Assembly (NCBI GenBank): GCA_949128115.1
Contig: OX421966.1
Span: forward strand, 1,612,001 to 1,676,000
Reading direction: 5' to 3'
Source: Anaspis maculata
Taxonomy: Eukaryota > Arthropoda > Insecta > Coleoptera > Scraptiidae
DNA: 64,000 nucleotides
Numbering within the stretch: position 1 is the stretch's first letter; each line of letters starts with the position of its first letter. Below the pieces are notes generated by a model. It was not told the origin of the DNA and did no database searches. It saw only the letters and a program-made list of their open reading frames with translations. Shown here piece after piece: positions 45,200 through 55,109 of this stretch. A program made the position numbers and the translations under genes.

Positions 45200-48100
45200 A
45201 AAATTCTAGGATGGCGCCAGCTGGCGCGTACGAAAGGAGACAACCGGCCACACCTTAAGGTGGAGATTCTGGGAAGGGAGATAGTTGCCTTGCTGGACAC
45301 TGGAGCATCGCGCACATGTATCGGAGAAGAAGGAATACGACTTTTTGAGGACATGGGGTACCATATTGGTGGAACGCGCTTCGAAAGCTGTCGCGTAGCT
45401 AACGGCAGCAGACTGGAGACTATCGGTGCCTTCTCCGTCCCCATCCGGTTGGGAAAGGTGGAAAAGCTTTTCGAAGTTCTAGCAATACCATCACTGACGA
45501 ATACAATGATCCTCGGCGCCGACTTCTTCAGACGTATGCGACTCACCTTGGACCTGTCCCGTGGATGTCTGACTTTTTCTTCTGCCCAACTTGATGTCTC
45601 CAGTGTAACTGTTCGATCGGATTTGACCGCTTATCAACACCAGCGTTTGGAATCGTTGTTGAATGAGGCTCTCAGCCACTCCGACTCCGGTTTGGGGAAA
45701 ACCAACCTGGTTGAGCACCGTATCAAACTAAAACCGGGCACAGAGCCCATTAAACAACGATATTATCCCTTGTCACCAGTGCTACAGCAACATGTCAACG
45801 CCGAGCTTGAGAAGATGTTGGAGATGGGAGTGGTGGAGCCTTCGACGTCCCCTTGGGCCTCCCCAATTGTGATGGTCAAGAAGGGACCCGACCAATATCG
45901 CTTTTGTGTGGACTTCCGCAAGGTGAATCAAGTTACCGAAAAGGACGCTTATCCACTACCTTTTATTTCGAACATCTTGGATAGGCTTGGCCAGGCACGC
46001 TTTTTGTCATCTCTGGATATAAAGAGCGCTTATTGGCAGATTCCCATGGAGCAGAATTCAAAAGCCCTGACGGCGTTTACGGTTCCAATGCGTGGGCTCT
46101 TCCAATTCACACGCATGCCATTCGGGTTGCATAACGCCCCTGCGACGTGGCAGAGATTGGTCGACCGTGTCCTGGGTCCAACTTTGGAACCGTACGTTTT
46201 TGTTTATCTGGACGATATAATCGTCGCTACTCCTGACTTCGATGGGCATCTGGAGGTTCTGGCTGAGGTTTTTCGTCGGCTGCGTCACGCGGGATTGGTT
46301 GTCGGTCGTGACAAATGTAACTTTTGTCGGCCGGAACTTCGGTATCTGGGTTACGTGGTGGATGGTCATGGATTACGGGTCGACCCAGAAAAGATTCAGG
46401 CCATTTTGGAAGTGCCAGCACCGACCAAGGTCAAGGAGGTTCGTCGCGTCCTTGGAATGGCGGGCTGGTACCGCCGCTTTGTGCCGAATTTTTCTACACT
46501 GGTAGCCCCCATGAACGGACTGTTGCGGAAGGGTGTTAAGTTTGAGTGGACACCGGCTTGCAAACTCTCCTTCATGGCCTTGAAGCAGCATCTTGTGACG
46601 GCTCCAGTGGTCAGGTGTCCGGACTTCTCACAACCCTTCTCGGTTCAAACTGATGCGAGCGACTACGGACTCGGCGCAGTTCTCACGCAGACGTTTGATG
46701 GCACTGAGTGTGTGATCAGCTACATTAGTCGTTCGCTGACAAGCAGCGAGCGCAAGTTCAGTGCGACCGAGAAGGAGTGCTTAGCGGTTTTGTGGGCAAT
46801 TGAGAAGTTCCGGGCATACGTGGAGGGCAGCAGGTTTGTCGTCATCACGGACCACTTCGCCTTGCAGTGGCTTCACAACTTGCGTGATCCAAATGGGAGA
46901 CTGGCCCGCTGGAGTGTGAGGCTCCAGCAATATGTTTTTTCTGTTGTCCACCGTCGGGGGAAGGATAATGTGGTTCCAGACTTCCTCAGCCGATCCGTCC
47001 CTAAGACTGAGGCGCAGGCCAGTGGCCATGTCGACGCATTGGACTTCACCGCTGTTCGGGATCCGTGGTATCGGCGGATGCGGAATCAAGTTCGTGAGCA
47101 TCCCCTATTGTACCCAGTTTGGAGGCTGGATGGAGAACAGCTAATGAAGAACTGCCGAGACATGTCTACGGGTTTTGGTGCTACTCGATCTTGGAGATTG
47201 GTCGTTCCACAGGATCACCGACAGGAAGTATTGTCTTCTGCTCACGACTCACCGACATCTGGTCATGGAGGCATAACGAAAACATTCTTTCGACTGGCTG
47301 AGACTTACTATTGGCCAAAGATGCGGCATGATGTGGCGAAATTTGTCAAGAAGTGCGAAATCTGCCATGCTCAAAAGCCGGAACAGAGACCTCCGAGAGG
47401 ACTGATGAGTGGTAGAGCAAATGTCACTCGTCCATGGGAACTGATCTACATCGATCTTGTTGGACCATTGCCAAAATCAAAATCGGGGAACATCTACATT
47501 TTCTCGATACTGGATCATTTCAGTAAATTCTCGATTTTTCTGCCTCTTCGAACGGCCTCAGCCAAAAATGTTTGTCGTCTTTTGGAGGACAATGTTTTTC
47601 TATTGTTTGGCGCCCCTAAGACCATGGTTTGTGACAATGGCAGACAGTTTGTCAGCCAAGAACTCGAAACCTTGGCCAGACAATATGGTGTCAAAATCTC
47701 TCATACCGCCGTACATCACCCGGAGGCAAATGCTGTTGAGAGATATCATCGTACTCTCAAGGTGATTCTTGCATCATATGTGAAAGACAATCATCGTAGT
47801 TGGGAAGAACATCTACAAAAAGCGGCTTGCGCAATGAGATCTTCACGGAATGAGACGATTGGACTTACTCCCTACTACGTCAATTTTGGCCGTCGGATGT
47901 GCCTCAATGGTGAAGACTTCGATCCATCGGAAGATGTACAGAACGACGACGCCCTGAGACCAAGAGAAGCGGTGTTTCGCCAGATTTTCGATCAGGTGCA
48001 CGCAAGACTCAACAAGGCTTGTCGACAGTCTAGGGAACGTTACAACCTACGGAGGAGACCAGAGTCATTTTCAGTTGGAGACCGGGTCTGGCATAGGCAT

Positions 48101-48277
48101 TTTGCACAGTCTGACGCAGCTCGCTACTACTCGGCCAAACTTGCTCCAAAATTCGTCGGTCCATTTGTGATCTCAGCGACAATTTCTCCTTGGACATACG
48201 AGCTTTCCACTGAGGATGGACGCCGAATTGGAGTTTACCATGCTAGTGACCTTAAAAGAGCTCTACCGAACACTTGA
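45143..48277 (+). CDS. pol: Pol polyprotein: protease, reverse transcriptase, RNase H, integrase
   Basis: Expressed as a Gag-Pol fusion through the -1 shift. The frame is open upstream to about 44981, but no independent ATG start is needed. Protease: DTGA at 45296-45307. Reverse transcriptase: YLDD at 46205-46216, preceded by the FCVDFRKVN and MPFGLHNAP words. RNase H: TDAS at 46649, with the TEKE and TDH acidic residues following. Integrase: an HHCC zinc domain (His codons 47243 and 47264, Cys codons 47354 and 47363), catalytic Asp at 47453 and 47633, and Glu at 47738, with 34 residues between the last two (one fewer than the usual 35). A C-terminal KFVGPF block resembles the GPY/F module. 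There are no stops or frameshifts, so it is potentially functional. The protein makes and integrates element cDNA. It ends 98 bp before the 3' LTR. Confidence 0.95.
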   Translation, partial: RKDESGVGRHLDSNPSQSTKILGWRQLARTKGDNRPHLKVEILGREIVALLDTGASRTCIGEEGIRLFEDMGYHIGGTRFESCRVANGSRLETIGAFSVPIRLGKVEKLFEVLAIPSLTNTMILGADFFRRMRLTLDLSRGCLTFSSAQLDVSSVTVRSDLTAYQHQRLESLLNEALSHSDSGLGKTNLVEHRIKLKPGTEPIKQRYYPLSPVLQQHVNAELEKMLEMGVVEPSTSPWASPIVMVKKGPDQYRFCVDFRKVNQVTEKDAYPLPFISNILDRLGQARFLSSLDIKSAYWQIPMEQNSKALTAFTVPMRGLFQFTRMPFGLHNAPATWQRLVDRVLGPTLEPYVFVYLDDIIVATPDFDGHLEVLAEVFRRLRHAGLVVGRDKCNFCRPELRYLGYVVDGHGLRVDPEKIQAILEVPAPTKVKEVRRVLGMAGWYRRFVPNFSTLVAPMNGLLRKGVKFEWTPACKLSFMALKQHLVTAPVVRCPDFSQPFSVQTDASDYGLGAVLTQTFDGTECVISYISRSLTSSERKFSATEKECLAVLWAIEKFRAYVEGSRFVVITDHFALQWLHNLRDPNGRLARWSVRLQQYVFSVVHRRGKDNVVPDFLSRSVPKTEAQASGHVDALDFTAVRDPWYRRMRNQVREHPLLYPVWRLDGEQLMKNCRDMSTGFGATRSWRLVVPQDHRQEVLSSAHDSPTSGHGGITKTFFRLAETYYWPKMRHDVAKFVKKCEICHAQKPEQRPPRGLMSGRANVTRPWELIYIDLVGPLPKSKSGNIYIFSILDHFSKFSIFLPLRTASAKNVCRLLEDNVFLLFGAPKTMVCDNGRQFVSQELETLARQYGVKISHTAVHHPEANAVERYHRTLKVILASYVKDNHRSWEEHLQKAACAMRSSRNETIGLTPYYVNFGRRMCLNGEDFDPSEDVQNDDALRPREAVFRQIFDQVHARLNKACRQSRERYNLRRRPESFSVGDRVWHRHFAQSDAARYYSAKLAPKFVGPFVISATISPWTYELSTEDGRRIGVYHASDLKRALPNT

Positions 48278-48358
48278 GGTAGCTCCTGTTCCTATTGTTT
48301 TTTTGTATGTGTCTGTCAAGTTTGTTGGAAGATTTTCCTTCCTAGGAAAGATCTTCGT

Positions 48359-48375
48359 GGAGGTAAACGGGGGAA
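48359..48375 (+). other. Polypurine tract
   Basis: GGAGGTAAACGGGGGAA directly abuts the TGTTACG start of the 3' LTR. It would prime plus-strand DNA synthesis. It has two pyrimidine interruptions, which is tolerated in this superfamily. Confidence 0.75.
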
Positions 48376-50143
48376 TGTTACGGCTGAAATTTCATTTGGG
48401 GTTTGTTTACTTCTGGGTGACCTTTGGTGTTCTCAGCGATTAAACTTTGCGTTCAAACAGCTGATCGAACAATACCTGGGAGCGATGACCACGCATCTTA
48501 TTCGTCTTCGACGCTGGCCCTTTAGGCGGAACGAAGAGAACCGTATGCGGCAAGAAATAGGTGCGAGTGTGCTATCATGCCTTCTCCTACAATAGTCGGT
48601 AGGTACCAACTTCCGCACCTCTTCGTTTGAGCGGCGATGGACTTCCCCTCTCGTAATTACCACGTGTAATTGGAAGATATCGGTAATCCAGAGTCATCCA
48701 GGGTTGATCGGGGTTTTTCATCCCCCTGAAACGGTTGGTCGTATCGTTTTCTCTCGTTTACTGTGTGTTGCCTCGTATATTTTTGTTGTTTAGTCCGTCC
48801 ATTTTTGGATATTTCAGAAGGTGGGCATTGTCTTTGATTTGAAATGGACGTTGGAGAGGGGAATTTGATAAGAGAAACATTATTATTTCTGTCGAGTAAT
48901 CGAGTGGTGTGTGCTGGAGATTTTGGAAAAGCGCTAATCGCGGATTTAATCAGCCACCACTTTCCGATTAAAAGATCATCGCAGACTCGATCGCAGATTT
49001 ATTTATTATTCTTTGAGGCCACACAACAACCGTCGGCCTCCATTTCTTCATCCGTCCAGTTATCCATTTCGGATGCTTTGAATGTTTTTCTTTGTCCGTC
49101 CCAACATCTTCTTCATCGGATAAATTGGGGTGCTTCTTCACTGGTGTGGATTCCTCAGCTGCTCCGTAAATCCATCAATAGCTGCATCTGTGACTTCACC
49201 GCCACTTTTTGTGCTTTCATCAAACCTCGTGTTGTCTGGAGAGAAGTGCCCAGTCTTGTGTTTCTGGTACAGCCACACCCAGTGTCTGTCTGTCCAGTCT
49301 GGAAGAACCCTCGATGGGAACCCGAGGCGAAAGTTAGGTGATAGAATAAGTTGTCGGTTGATGTCCAGATTATGGAAATTGCCAAACTACAGCACGTCGC
49401 AAACTTATAATTGTGAATTGTGAAACTTATTATTATTGTGAATTTCATAGCCTTCAGCTCTAAAAGCCTTCAGCCTTCTCAATTTTCATTATTATTTTTC
49501 TTCAGTAATTCAAATACCAAATTCTTTATCATTCATTATCTCCATTTGTTAGTTTTTTTTTTTCTTTATTTTGTCAAATAAGCTTATGTCCAGGAAAAGC
49601 AACGCACACAAGTTCTCAGGCAGAGTAGTGATTCACTACCTGTGGATTTTTGTGGAGATTGCGTGTGCCTGGTTAGATCGTGCGGGACAGGACCGGGTTT
49701 GGGGTGAATAGGGCCCATTGTTAGCGACCCCCCATTTCTCTGTGCACGGATAGTTGGGTAGGTAGCTAGGCTAGAATACCATCCTTTTCCTTGCTGCGTT
49801 CTGGCCGCTCGCGTTGATCCATCAGATCCCTCTCTTTTGTTTCTTATTTGTTTTGCTTGATTGTTTCTTTTCTTTTGGACGCCCGCTTAACAGTATGGCT
49901 ATTTTTCCTTGAACTTAACTAACTTTCATATTTCTCAATCTATCTAATTGTTACTTTCTCACTATTTAAAACTTGTTATTTCTATTTCATTTAATTGGCT
50001 TCAAATATACTTCAGTACCTCTCAACTATTTTTATTTTTTTTTTATTTTTTTTTTTTCGTTCTATTCTGGATCCATGATATGCCAGCAACCGGACCTCAC
50101 GAACCCCTAAAGAATCTCAACCGGGTTACGCAATTCGGGGCGT
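48376..50143 (+). repeat. 3' LTR, lacking its last four bases
   Basis: Matches the 5' LTR at an offset of 7903 bp except for a T run two bases shorter. It stops at GGGGCGT and passes straight into GAACTTCCAATATGAAG, the start of the duplicated flank. The expected AACA and the following target duplication are absent. The junction shares only one T with the left flank. Confidence 0.93.
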
Positions 50144-51032
50144 GAACTTCCAATATGAAGATTCGAATTTCGGATTTCAAACAATAAATTGATTGCTTGG
50201 AACTCTCCAGCTTTAAACCTTTGTCATTCACTTTCAAGCTTTGAGCTTCCAACGTGAAACTCTGGATTCAAAACTTGAATAGTGAAACTTTAAGCTTCGA
50301 AATTTTAATTTTGAAATTTGAACTTTAGACTTTGAACTTTGAATTTCAAATTTGAGGCTTTTAAACCCTGAGCTTTGAACTTTCAACTTCAAACTCCAAC
50401 CTCTACTTCAAACTCCAACGACACTTCAACTTCTAAATCTAAACCTGCCTTTTTGAACTCCAAGTTTCAACCGTTCAACCTCAAACTGCAAAATTTCCAA
50501 ACTTGGAGCTTTCAACTGAAAAATTTCAACAATGATCTTATTACTTGAAATTTGGAGCTCTAAACTTTGCAATCAAAATTTTGAATTTGAACTCCAAACT
50601 TGAAACGTGAGCTTCAAACTTTGAATGTTCAAACTTCCAAATTCCAGCACCAGACTTCAAATTTCGAGCTTCGAATTTCGGAACTCTGATTTTAAAACTG
50701 TGCAATTCAGACTTCAAACTGCCAACTGAGAACAGCAGTATTCGAACTTTGACTCGAGTAATTTGAAATTTGAACTCTGAAATCTAAACTCGTCTGAACT
50801 CATAACATCCATTTCCCACTCCCAACTTTCAACTACAAGCGCGTAAGTGAACGTGTCCGTATGTAGTTGATGAATTTGACAAAATCTCACAACGCATTAT
50901 ATGATGAATCGAACGCAATCCTAACTAGGTAACTGATGAACTAAAGGAGAAATCTTGATAGAAAATTGATGAATTTGGGGGGAATATATCATTACTAAGT
51001 TTACAAATTTTGCACAAATGGAGTCACATAGT
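50143..51032 (+). repeat. 890-bp duplicated flank (right copy) containing the empty insertion site
   Basis: Copy of 39584-40473. It runs without interruption through GTCACATAG into TATGGAGTAGTGAATTTG, that is, through the point where the Gypsy element sits in the left copy. It thus shows the pre-insertion sequence. Confidence 0.9.
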
Positions 51033-51322
51033 ATGGAGTAGTGAATTTGAGAGGAATCTCGCTGGGCAGATTATAGCTTGAGTGGAATTCTCACCATAGT
51101 TTTGATAAATTCAGCTCTATTTTCGCTATAAAGTTGATGAATTTGAGGAAATTTTCAACGCAAAGTTGATTGGTTTGACGAAATAATCACTACGAATTAG
51201 GGTATTGAGCAAAATTTCTGCCATGAAATTAATGAATTTAGAGAAACTTGCCCTACAAACTTGATGGTTTAGTTGAAGATGTCATGTTAAGGCTTATGAA
51301 TTCAGCAAAATTCATGCCATAG
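51033..51322. repeat. ~32-bp GTTGATGAATTC array, resumed
   Basis: Same monomer as 35361-39310 (for example AAAGTTGATGAATTTGAGG). It ends at the left target duplication of the retrozyme array. Confidence 0.75.
51309..51322. repeat. 14-bp target-site duplication, left
   Basis: AATTCATGCCATAG, repeated exactly at 52947-52960. The sequence beyond each copy belongs to the 32-bp array, so the duplicate marks the borders of the insertion. Confidence 0.85.
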
Positions 51323-51589
51323 TTATTTGAATCGAAAGGAGGAAAAGGAGAAAAAAATGAAAAAAGCACTGAATCATCCAGGTTTCAGAATCCAAGCCTG
51401 AATGAGCCGCTTTTCTACGGCTGCAAGACAAGGACTCGTCTGGATTTCGTTGACGTTAAAAACGCTAAAATTATTTGAATTCACTAGGTGACAGCAAAAC
51501 TCATTTTTAGAAAGAATAAAGGGGAAAAGGTAGGATGATATGTCAATTCGCATTGAGTATTTCACCAAAAAAAAAACGTTAGTTCCCCC

Positions 51590-51648
51590 ATAACTGGCAT
51601 ACAAACGTTTGTTTCGAGCTTGTTAGCTCTCGTCAGTGACAGATATAT
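51590..51648 (-). ncRNA. Hammerhead ribozyme, type I, array copy 1
   Basis: Minus strand: CTGACGA (51630-51636), stem II GAGCT/AGCTC with loop AACA, GAAA, stem III CAAA/TTTG closed by CG, triplet GTA with the cut between 51600 and 51599. Stem I pairs TGCCAGTTAT with ATATCTGTCA, leaving C-U and U-U mismatches as an internal loop. Every core base required for catalysis is present. The very short stem III suggests it may work best as a dimer in tandem RNA. Confidence 0.92.
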
Positions 51649-52008
51649 GATGGAAATAAGCCCTGAATGACCTAAAAATATTTGAAATCGAAAGGGAAAT
51701 GTCAAAAAAATTTATTTGTTCATTACCGGAACCCCGGTCAGGATGATTATTTGAATCAAAAGGAGAAAAAGGAAAAAAAGCACTTACTGAATGATCCATC
51801 TTTTAGAATCCAGGCCTGAATGAGACGCTTTTCTACGGCTGCAAAGCAAGGACCCGTCTGGATCCCGTTGACGTTAAAAACCCCAAAGTTATTTGAATTT
51901 ACTAGGTGACAACAAAACTCTTTTTTGTAAAGAATGAAGGTAGAAAAGGTGAGATGAAATGTCTATTCGCATTGAATATTTCACCGAAAAAAAACCGTTA
52001 GTTCCCTC

Positions 52009-52067
52009 ATAACTGGCATACAAATGTTTGTTTCGAGCTTGTTAGCTCTCGTCAGTGACAGGTATAT
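52009..52067 (-). ncRNA. Hammerhead ribozyme, type I, array copy 2
   Basis: Same core. Stem III is CAAA/TTTG with loop CA, and the stem I strand carries ATACCTGTCA. Predicted cut between 52019 and 52018. The change in the stem III loop and one in stem I leave the helices intact. Confidence 0.92.
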
Positions 52068-52422
52068 GTTGAAAATAGGCCCTAAAGGACCAAAATAGAA
52101 TCAAAATCGAAGAGGAAATGTCAACAAAATTCTTTTGTTCGTTACCGGAACTCTGGTCAGGATAATTATTTGAATCAAAAGTTAGAAAAAGGAAAAAACA
52201 CTCACTGAATGATCTAGGTTTTAAAATTCAGGCCTTAATGAGCCGTTTTCTACGGCTGCAAGGCAAGAACTTGTCTGGATTCTGTTGACGTTTAAAACGC
52301 CAAAGTTAATTGAATTTACTAGGTGACAACAAAACTCATTTTTGGGGAAAATAAAGGTAAAATGTAAGACGAAATGTCAATTCGCATCGACTATTTCACC
52401 AAAAATAAACCATAATTCCTCC

Positions 52423-52481
52423 ATAACTGGCCTACAAACATTTGTTTCGAGCTTGTTAGCTCTCGTCAGTGACAGATATAT
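52423..52481 (-). ncRNA. Hammerhead ribozyme, type I, array copy 3
   Basis: Core CTGACGA and GAAA with stem II GAGCT/AGCTC. The base after the GTA triplet is G instead of T, which breaks the first stem I pair, so it may be less active. Predicted cut between 52433 and 52432. Confidence 0.9.
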
Positions 52482-52775
52482 GCTGGGAGTTAGCCCTAAA
52501 GGACCAAAAAAAAATTAAAATCGAGAGGGAAATGTCAAAAAAATTCTTTAGTTTGTTACCGGAACCATGGTTAGGATAATTATTTGAATCAAAATAAGAA
52601 AAAGGAAGAAGAAGAAAAGGAAAGAATGAGGCCTGGATTTTTTTTTTGCTTCTTCTCCCTTCGATTCAGATACATATCCTGACCGGAGTTCCGGTAACTA
52701 ACTGGATTATTTTCTTGGAATTTGCCTTTGGACCTAATTTTTTTTTTCTGGTCATTCAGGGCTCATTTCCAACAT

Positions 52776-52834
52776 ATTATCTGTCACTGACGAGAGCTAA
52801 CAAGCCCGAAACAAACGTTTGTATACCAGTTATA
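52776..52834 (+). ncRNA. Hammerhead ribozyme, inverted copy with a damaged stem II
   Basis: Plus strand: CTGACGA, stem II GAGCT/AGCCC (one A-C mismatch), GAAA, stem III CAAA/TTTG, triplet GTA ending at 52823. Stem I also has a changed base (TACCAG instead of TGCCAG). Core bases are intact but the helices are weakened. It lies in the inverted tail of the element. Confidence 0.85.
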
Positions 52835-52946
52835 GGGGAATGATCGTTTTTTTTTTTTTTGGTGAAATAGTCAATGCGAATTGACATCTCATCTTACCTT
52901 CTCTACTTTTATTCTTTCCAAAAATGAGTTTTGTTGTCACCTAGTG

Positions 52947-52960
52947 AATTCATGCCATAG
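52947..52960. repeat. 14-bp target-site duplication, right
   Basis: AATTCATGCCATAG, exact match to 51309-51322. It is followed by TGTTGAGTTGGC of the 32-bp array. Confidence 0.85.
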
Positions 52961-53780
52961 TGTTGAGTTGGCAAGAAAGTTGATGAATTCAGATATTGTC
53001 ACTATTACGCTGATGAACTCAAAGGAATACCCACTACTTTAGGTAGATGAGTTTTGACGGTGACAAGATTCCCACTCCAAATTTGACGAATTCAGCAAGA
53101 TTTCGGAAAAAAATTGATTATTTGTCGGAGTTCTCGGTATAAGGTCAATGAATTTTGCACAATTCCCGCTTCAAGTCAATGAATTCCGATAAATGTTTGT
53201 CAAAAAAATGATTGATTTAGCAAAACTGTTACTGTAAGTGCTCATTTGACGCCGACGACTTTTGTGGAATTTTCACGTGTTTGACGGACTTGGCGAAATT
53301 CTCACCACACAGTTGATAAGATCAATAGAATTTCAATGATGGAATTGATGGATTTTGAGAAATTTCCATCAAAAGATTGATCAATTTGGCAAAACTTTCA
53401 CTAAAAAGGTCATGAATCCAGCAAAATCTTTGATATGGGGTGATGAATTTTGGCAAGATATCGCCACAAAGTTGATCAATTCTAACAATGGAAGTGATGT
53501 GTCCAGTGCGATTCTTACTTGGAAGTCAGCAAACCCAACACAATCCTTGCTATAAAATTGATGAATTCTGCGAAATGCTCACTATGAGGTTGACAACCTT
53601 TGTACAATTTCCACGTAGTTGACGAATGTAGCAACATTCTCACTACAAAGTTGATAAGTCGAGCACATTTGTAACGATAAGGAGTTTTCATCAAACATCG
53701 ATTTTTTTGGGCAAAATTGTTCCTACATAGTTGGTGAACTCATGATCGACGCGACGTGATGAATTCGGTCATTAAGATAT
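52961..53780. repeat. ~32-bp GTTGATGAATTC array, final part
   Basis: Continues the monomer and the GTGATGTGTCCAGTGCGATT marker near 53490, then gives way to unique sequence near 53780. Confidence 0.75.
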
Positions 53781-54863
53781 ATGATATTACGCCAGTTACG
53801 GGGCAGCAGTGCCAACTCGAGCCTTTCTATTCCAGTCTGATCTCCGATTGATTCCCTTGAAGCCGCGTTTATGCCATCACGCTGCTGAAGTTTTCCTGAT
53901 GCCAAGTTTTTTCAAAATTCCACCCTGCCACCGCAACTTCCATTGTTAACTCATCCGCGTCGAACGCAACTCCCCCCTGCCCTAATGAAACTTCCACACG
54001 GCGTTTTTCATTAAGTCTAGTGTTCGGCATGTACGAGCGACGTGATTTAGGAGAGTCTCGCGTTTAATTTTTCACTTAAAACTTTGTTTCATTAATTATT
54101 CCGAAAGGGAGAAATTATGTTTATGGTGTGTCCCGGATAAAACTGAACGAGCTGTGTTAATATGAATGCATGGAGCTAAACTGCAGCGGTCCTTAGTTGA
54201 TGGATTTTTTTTTTGTAGCATTAGCTGCATGTTTACGGATCCTTTGATGATGGTGTGGTGTGTGTTTGAAATTGTGTAACAGTGTTTCTATAGGAATATA
54301 AACCATGGAAGGTATCTATAGCTGCTGAAGCTCGAAACAGCTTACAGGAATTGGCTTTGCTTCACTACTATACCTAGCAATGTACTGAAACTTGTAGTAT
54401 TTCATTAGTAGCGTGTGTGGCATACGTTTGAAAAGAAATCGTTCGAAAGCTAATTGAAACTTCCTACTTACCTACTTAATTTTAGACTGTTGCGTGTTTG
54501 TTTTTTCAATTTTGGCCACACCGCGCGTAATTATTGAACACATCCACCGACATAAACCAAATTTATTATTAGAGAGACTTTAATGTCAATTTTTACGACG
54601 CCGGTTTGGTTATAAACACAATCATGCACGCGAAATATATATCGGAAAAGCAAGAGTGACAAGTTTATCGTATGATTGGAATCTGATGACTGACATTCCA
54701 ATCTTTATTCACCGTCGTTTCTCAAGAAATATTCAGGAATGAACTATCCAAGTTACATACGTCATATATTGAGGTGAAGACTCAAGATTCTATAAGAAAT
54801 AACGTACTCCAGAATTTCTATACCTAATTGATGGAACAATTATTCAATTTGCCATTTGGAGCA

Positions 54864-54884
54864 GCAACCCTGACACAGGGTTGC
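54864..54884. other. Perfect short hairpin
   Basis: GCAACCCTG, ACA, CAGGGTTGC: a 9-bp stem with a 3-nt loop. No T run follows and there is no larger structure, so its role is unknown. Confidence 0.6.
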
Positions 54885-55026
54885 AAGTGGCAGAAAAAAC
54901 GTGCCGAAACTAGCCCCAAACATCCTCGCCGTTTATTTTCGAATCTACCCGTAAGGTCCCACTCTGGCCACCACTCCGCGGCACAAACACACAAGAAGTT
55001 TCCTTAACTCGATTCTACAACAACGC

Positions 55027-55050
55027 CACACACACACACGCACACACAGC
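55027..55050. repeat. CA dinucleotide microsatellite
   Basis: An imperfect run of about 11 CA units with one CG interruption. Confidence 0.85.
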
Positions 55051-55109
55051 ACAGTTCGAGCGTTTCCTCTCGAGCATTTCCCACCTTTTCGCCGGCAACA
55101 ATTGGAGCT

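Larger units (their letters stand above)
40473..50143 (+). mobile_element. Full-length Ty3/Gypsy LTR retrotransposon (9.67 kb)
   Basis: In order: a 1774-bp 5' LTR, a tRNA-Lys-type PBS, a 0.96-kb leader, gag, a -1 frameshift site, pol with protease-RT-RNase H-integrase, a purine tract and a 1768-bp 3' LTR. The RT-RNase H-integrase order identifies Ty3/Gypsy. There is no envelope frame in the 98 bp between pol and the 3' LTR. LTR near-identity and fully open frames indicate a recent, potentially active insertion. The 3' LTR lacks the last four bases AACA, and no simple target duplication is seen because a copy of the 5' flank follows. Clade within Gypsy not assigned. Confidence 0.95.
51323..52946 (-). 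mobile_element. Retrozyme-like element: tandem ~415-nt units with hammerhead ribozymes
   Basis: Three forward units with spacings of 419 and 414 bp (ribozyme cut sites at 51600, 52019 and 52433), followed by a partial unit and then an inverted partial unit from about 52635 to 52946. Each unit includes AATCAAAAGGAG, GAGCCGCTTTTCTACGGC, TACTAGGTGACA, the ribozyme and GTTACCGGAAC. Unit RNA is encoded on the minus strand. Noncoding throughout. Tandem units with self-cleaving type I hammerheads, a long target duplication and a 5' inverted piece match the architecture of metazoan retrozymes and of Penelope-like element insertions. No reverse transcriptase of that kind is in the window. Confidence 0.85.

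Noticed and set aside
44868..45251. Minus-strand 127-codon frame opposite gag, and similar frames opposite pol
   Set aside because: Shadows of the strongly supported gag and pol frames.
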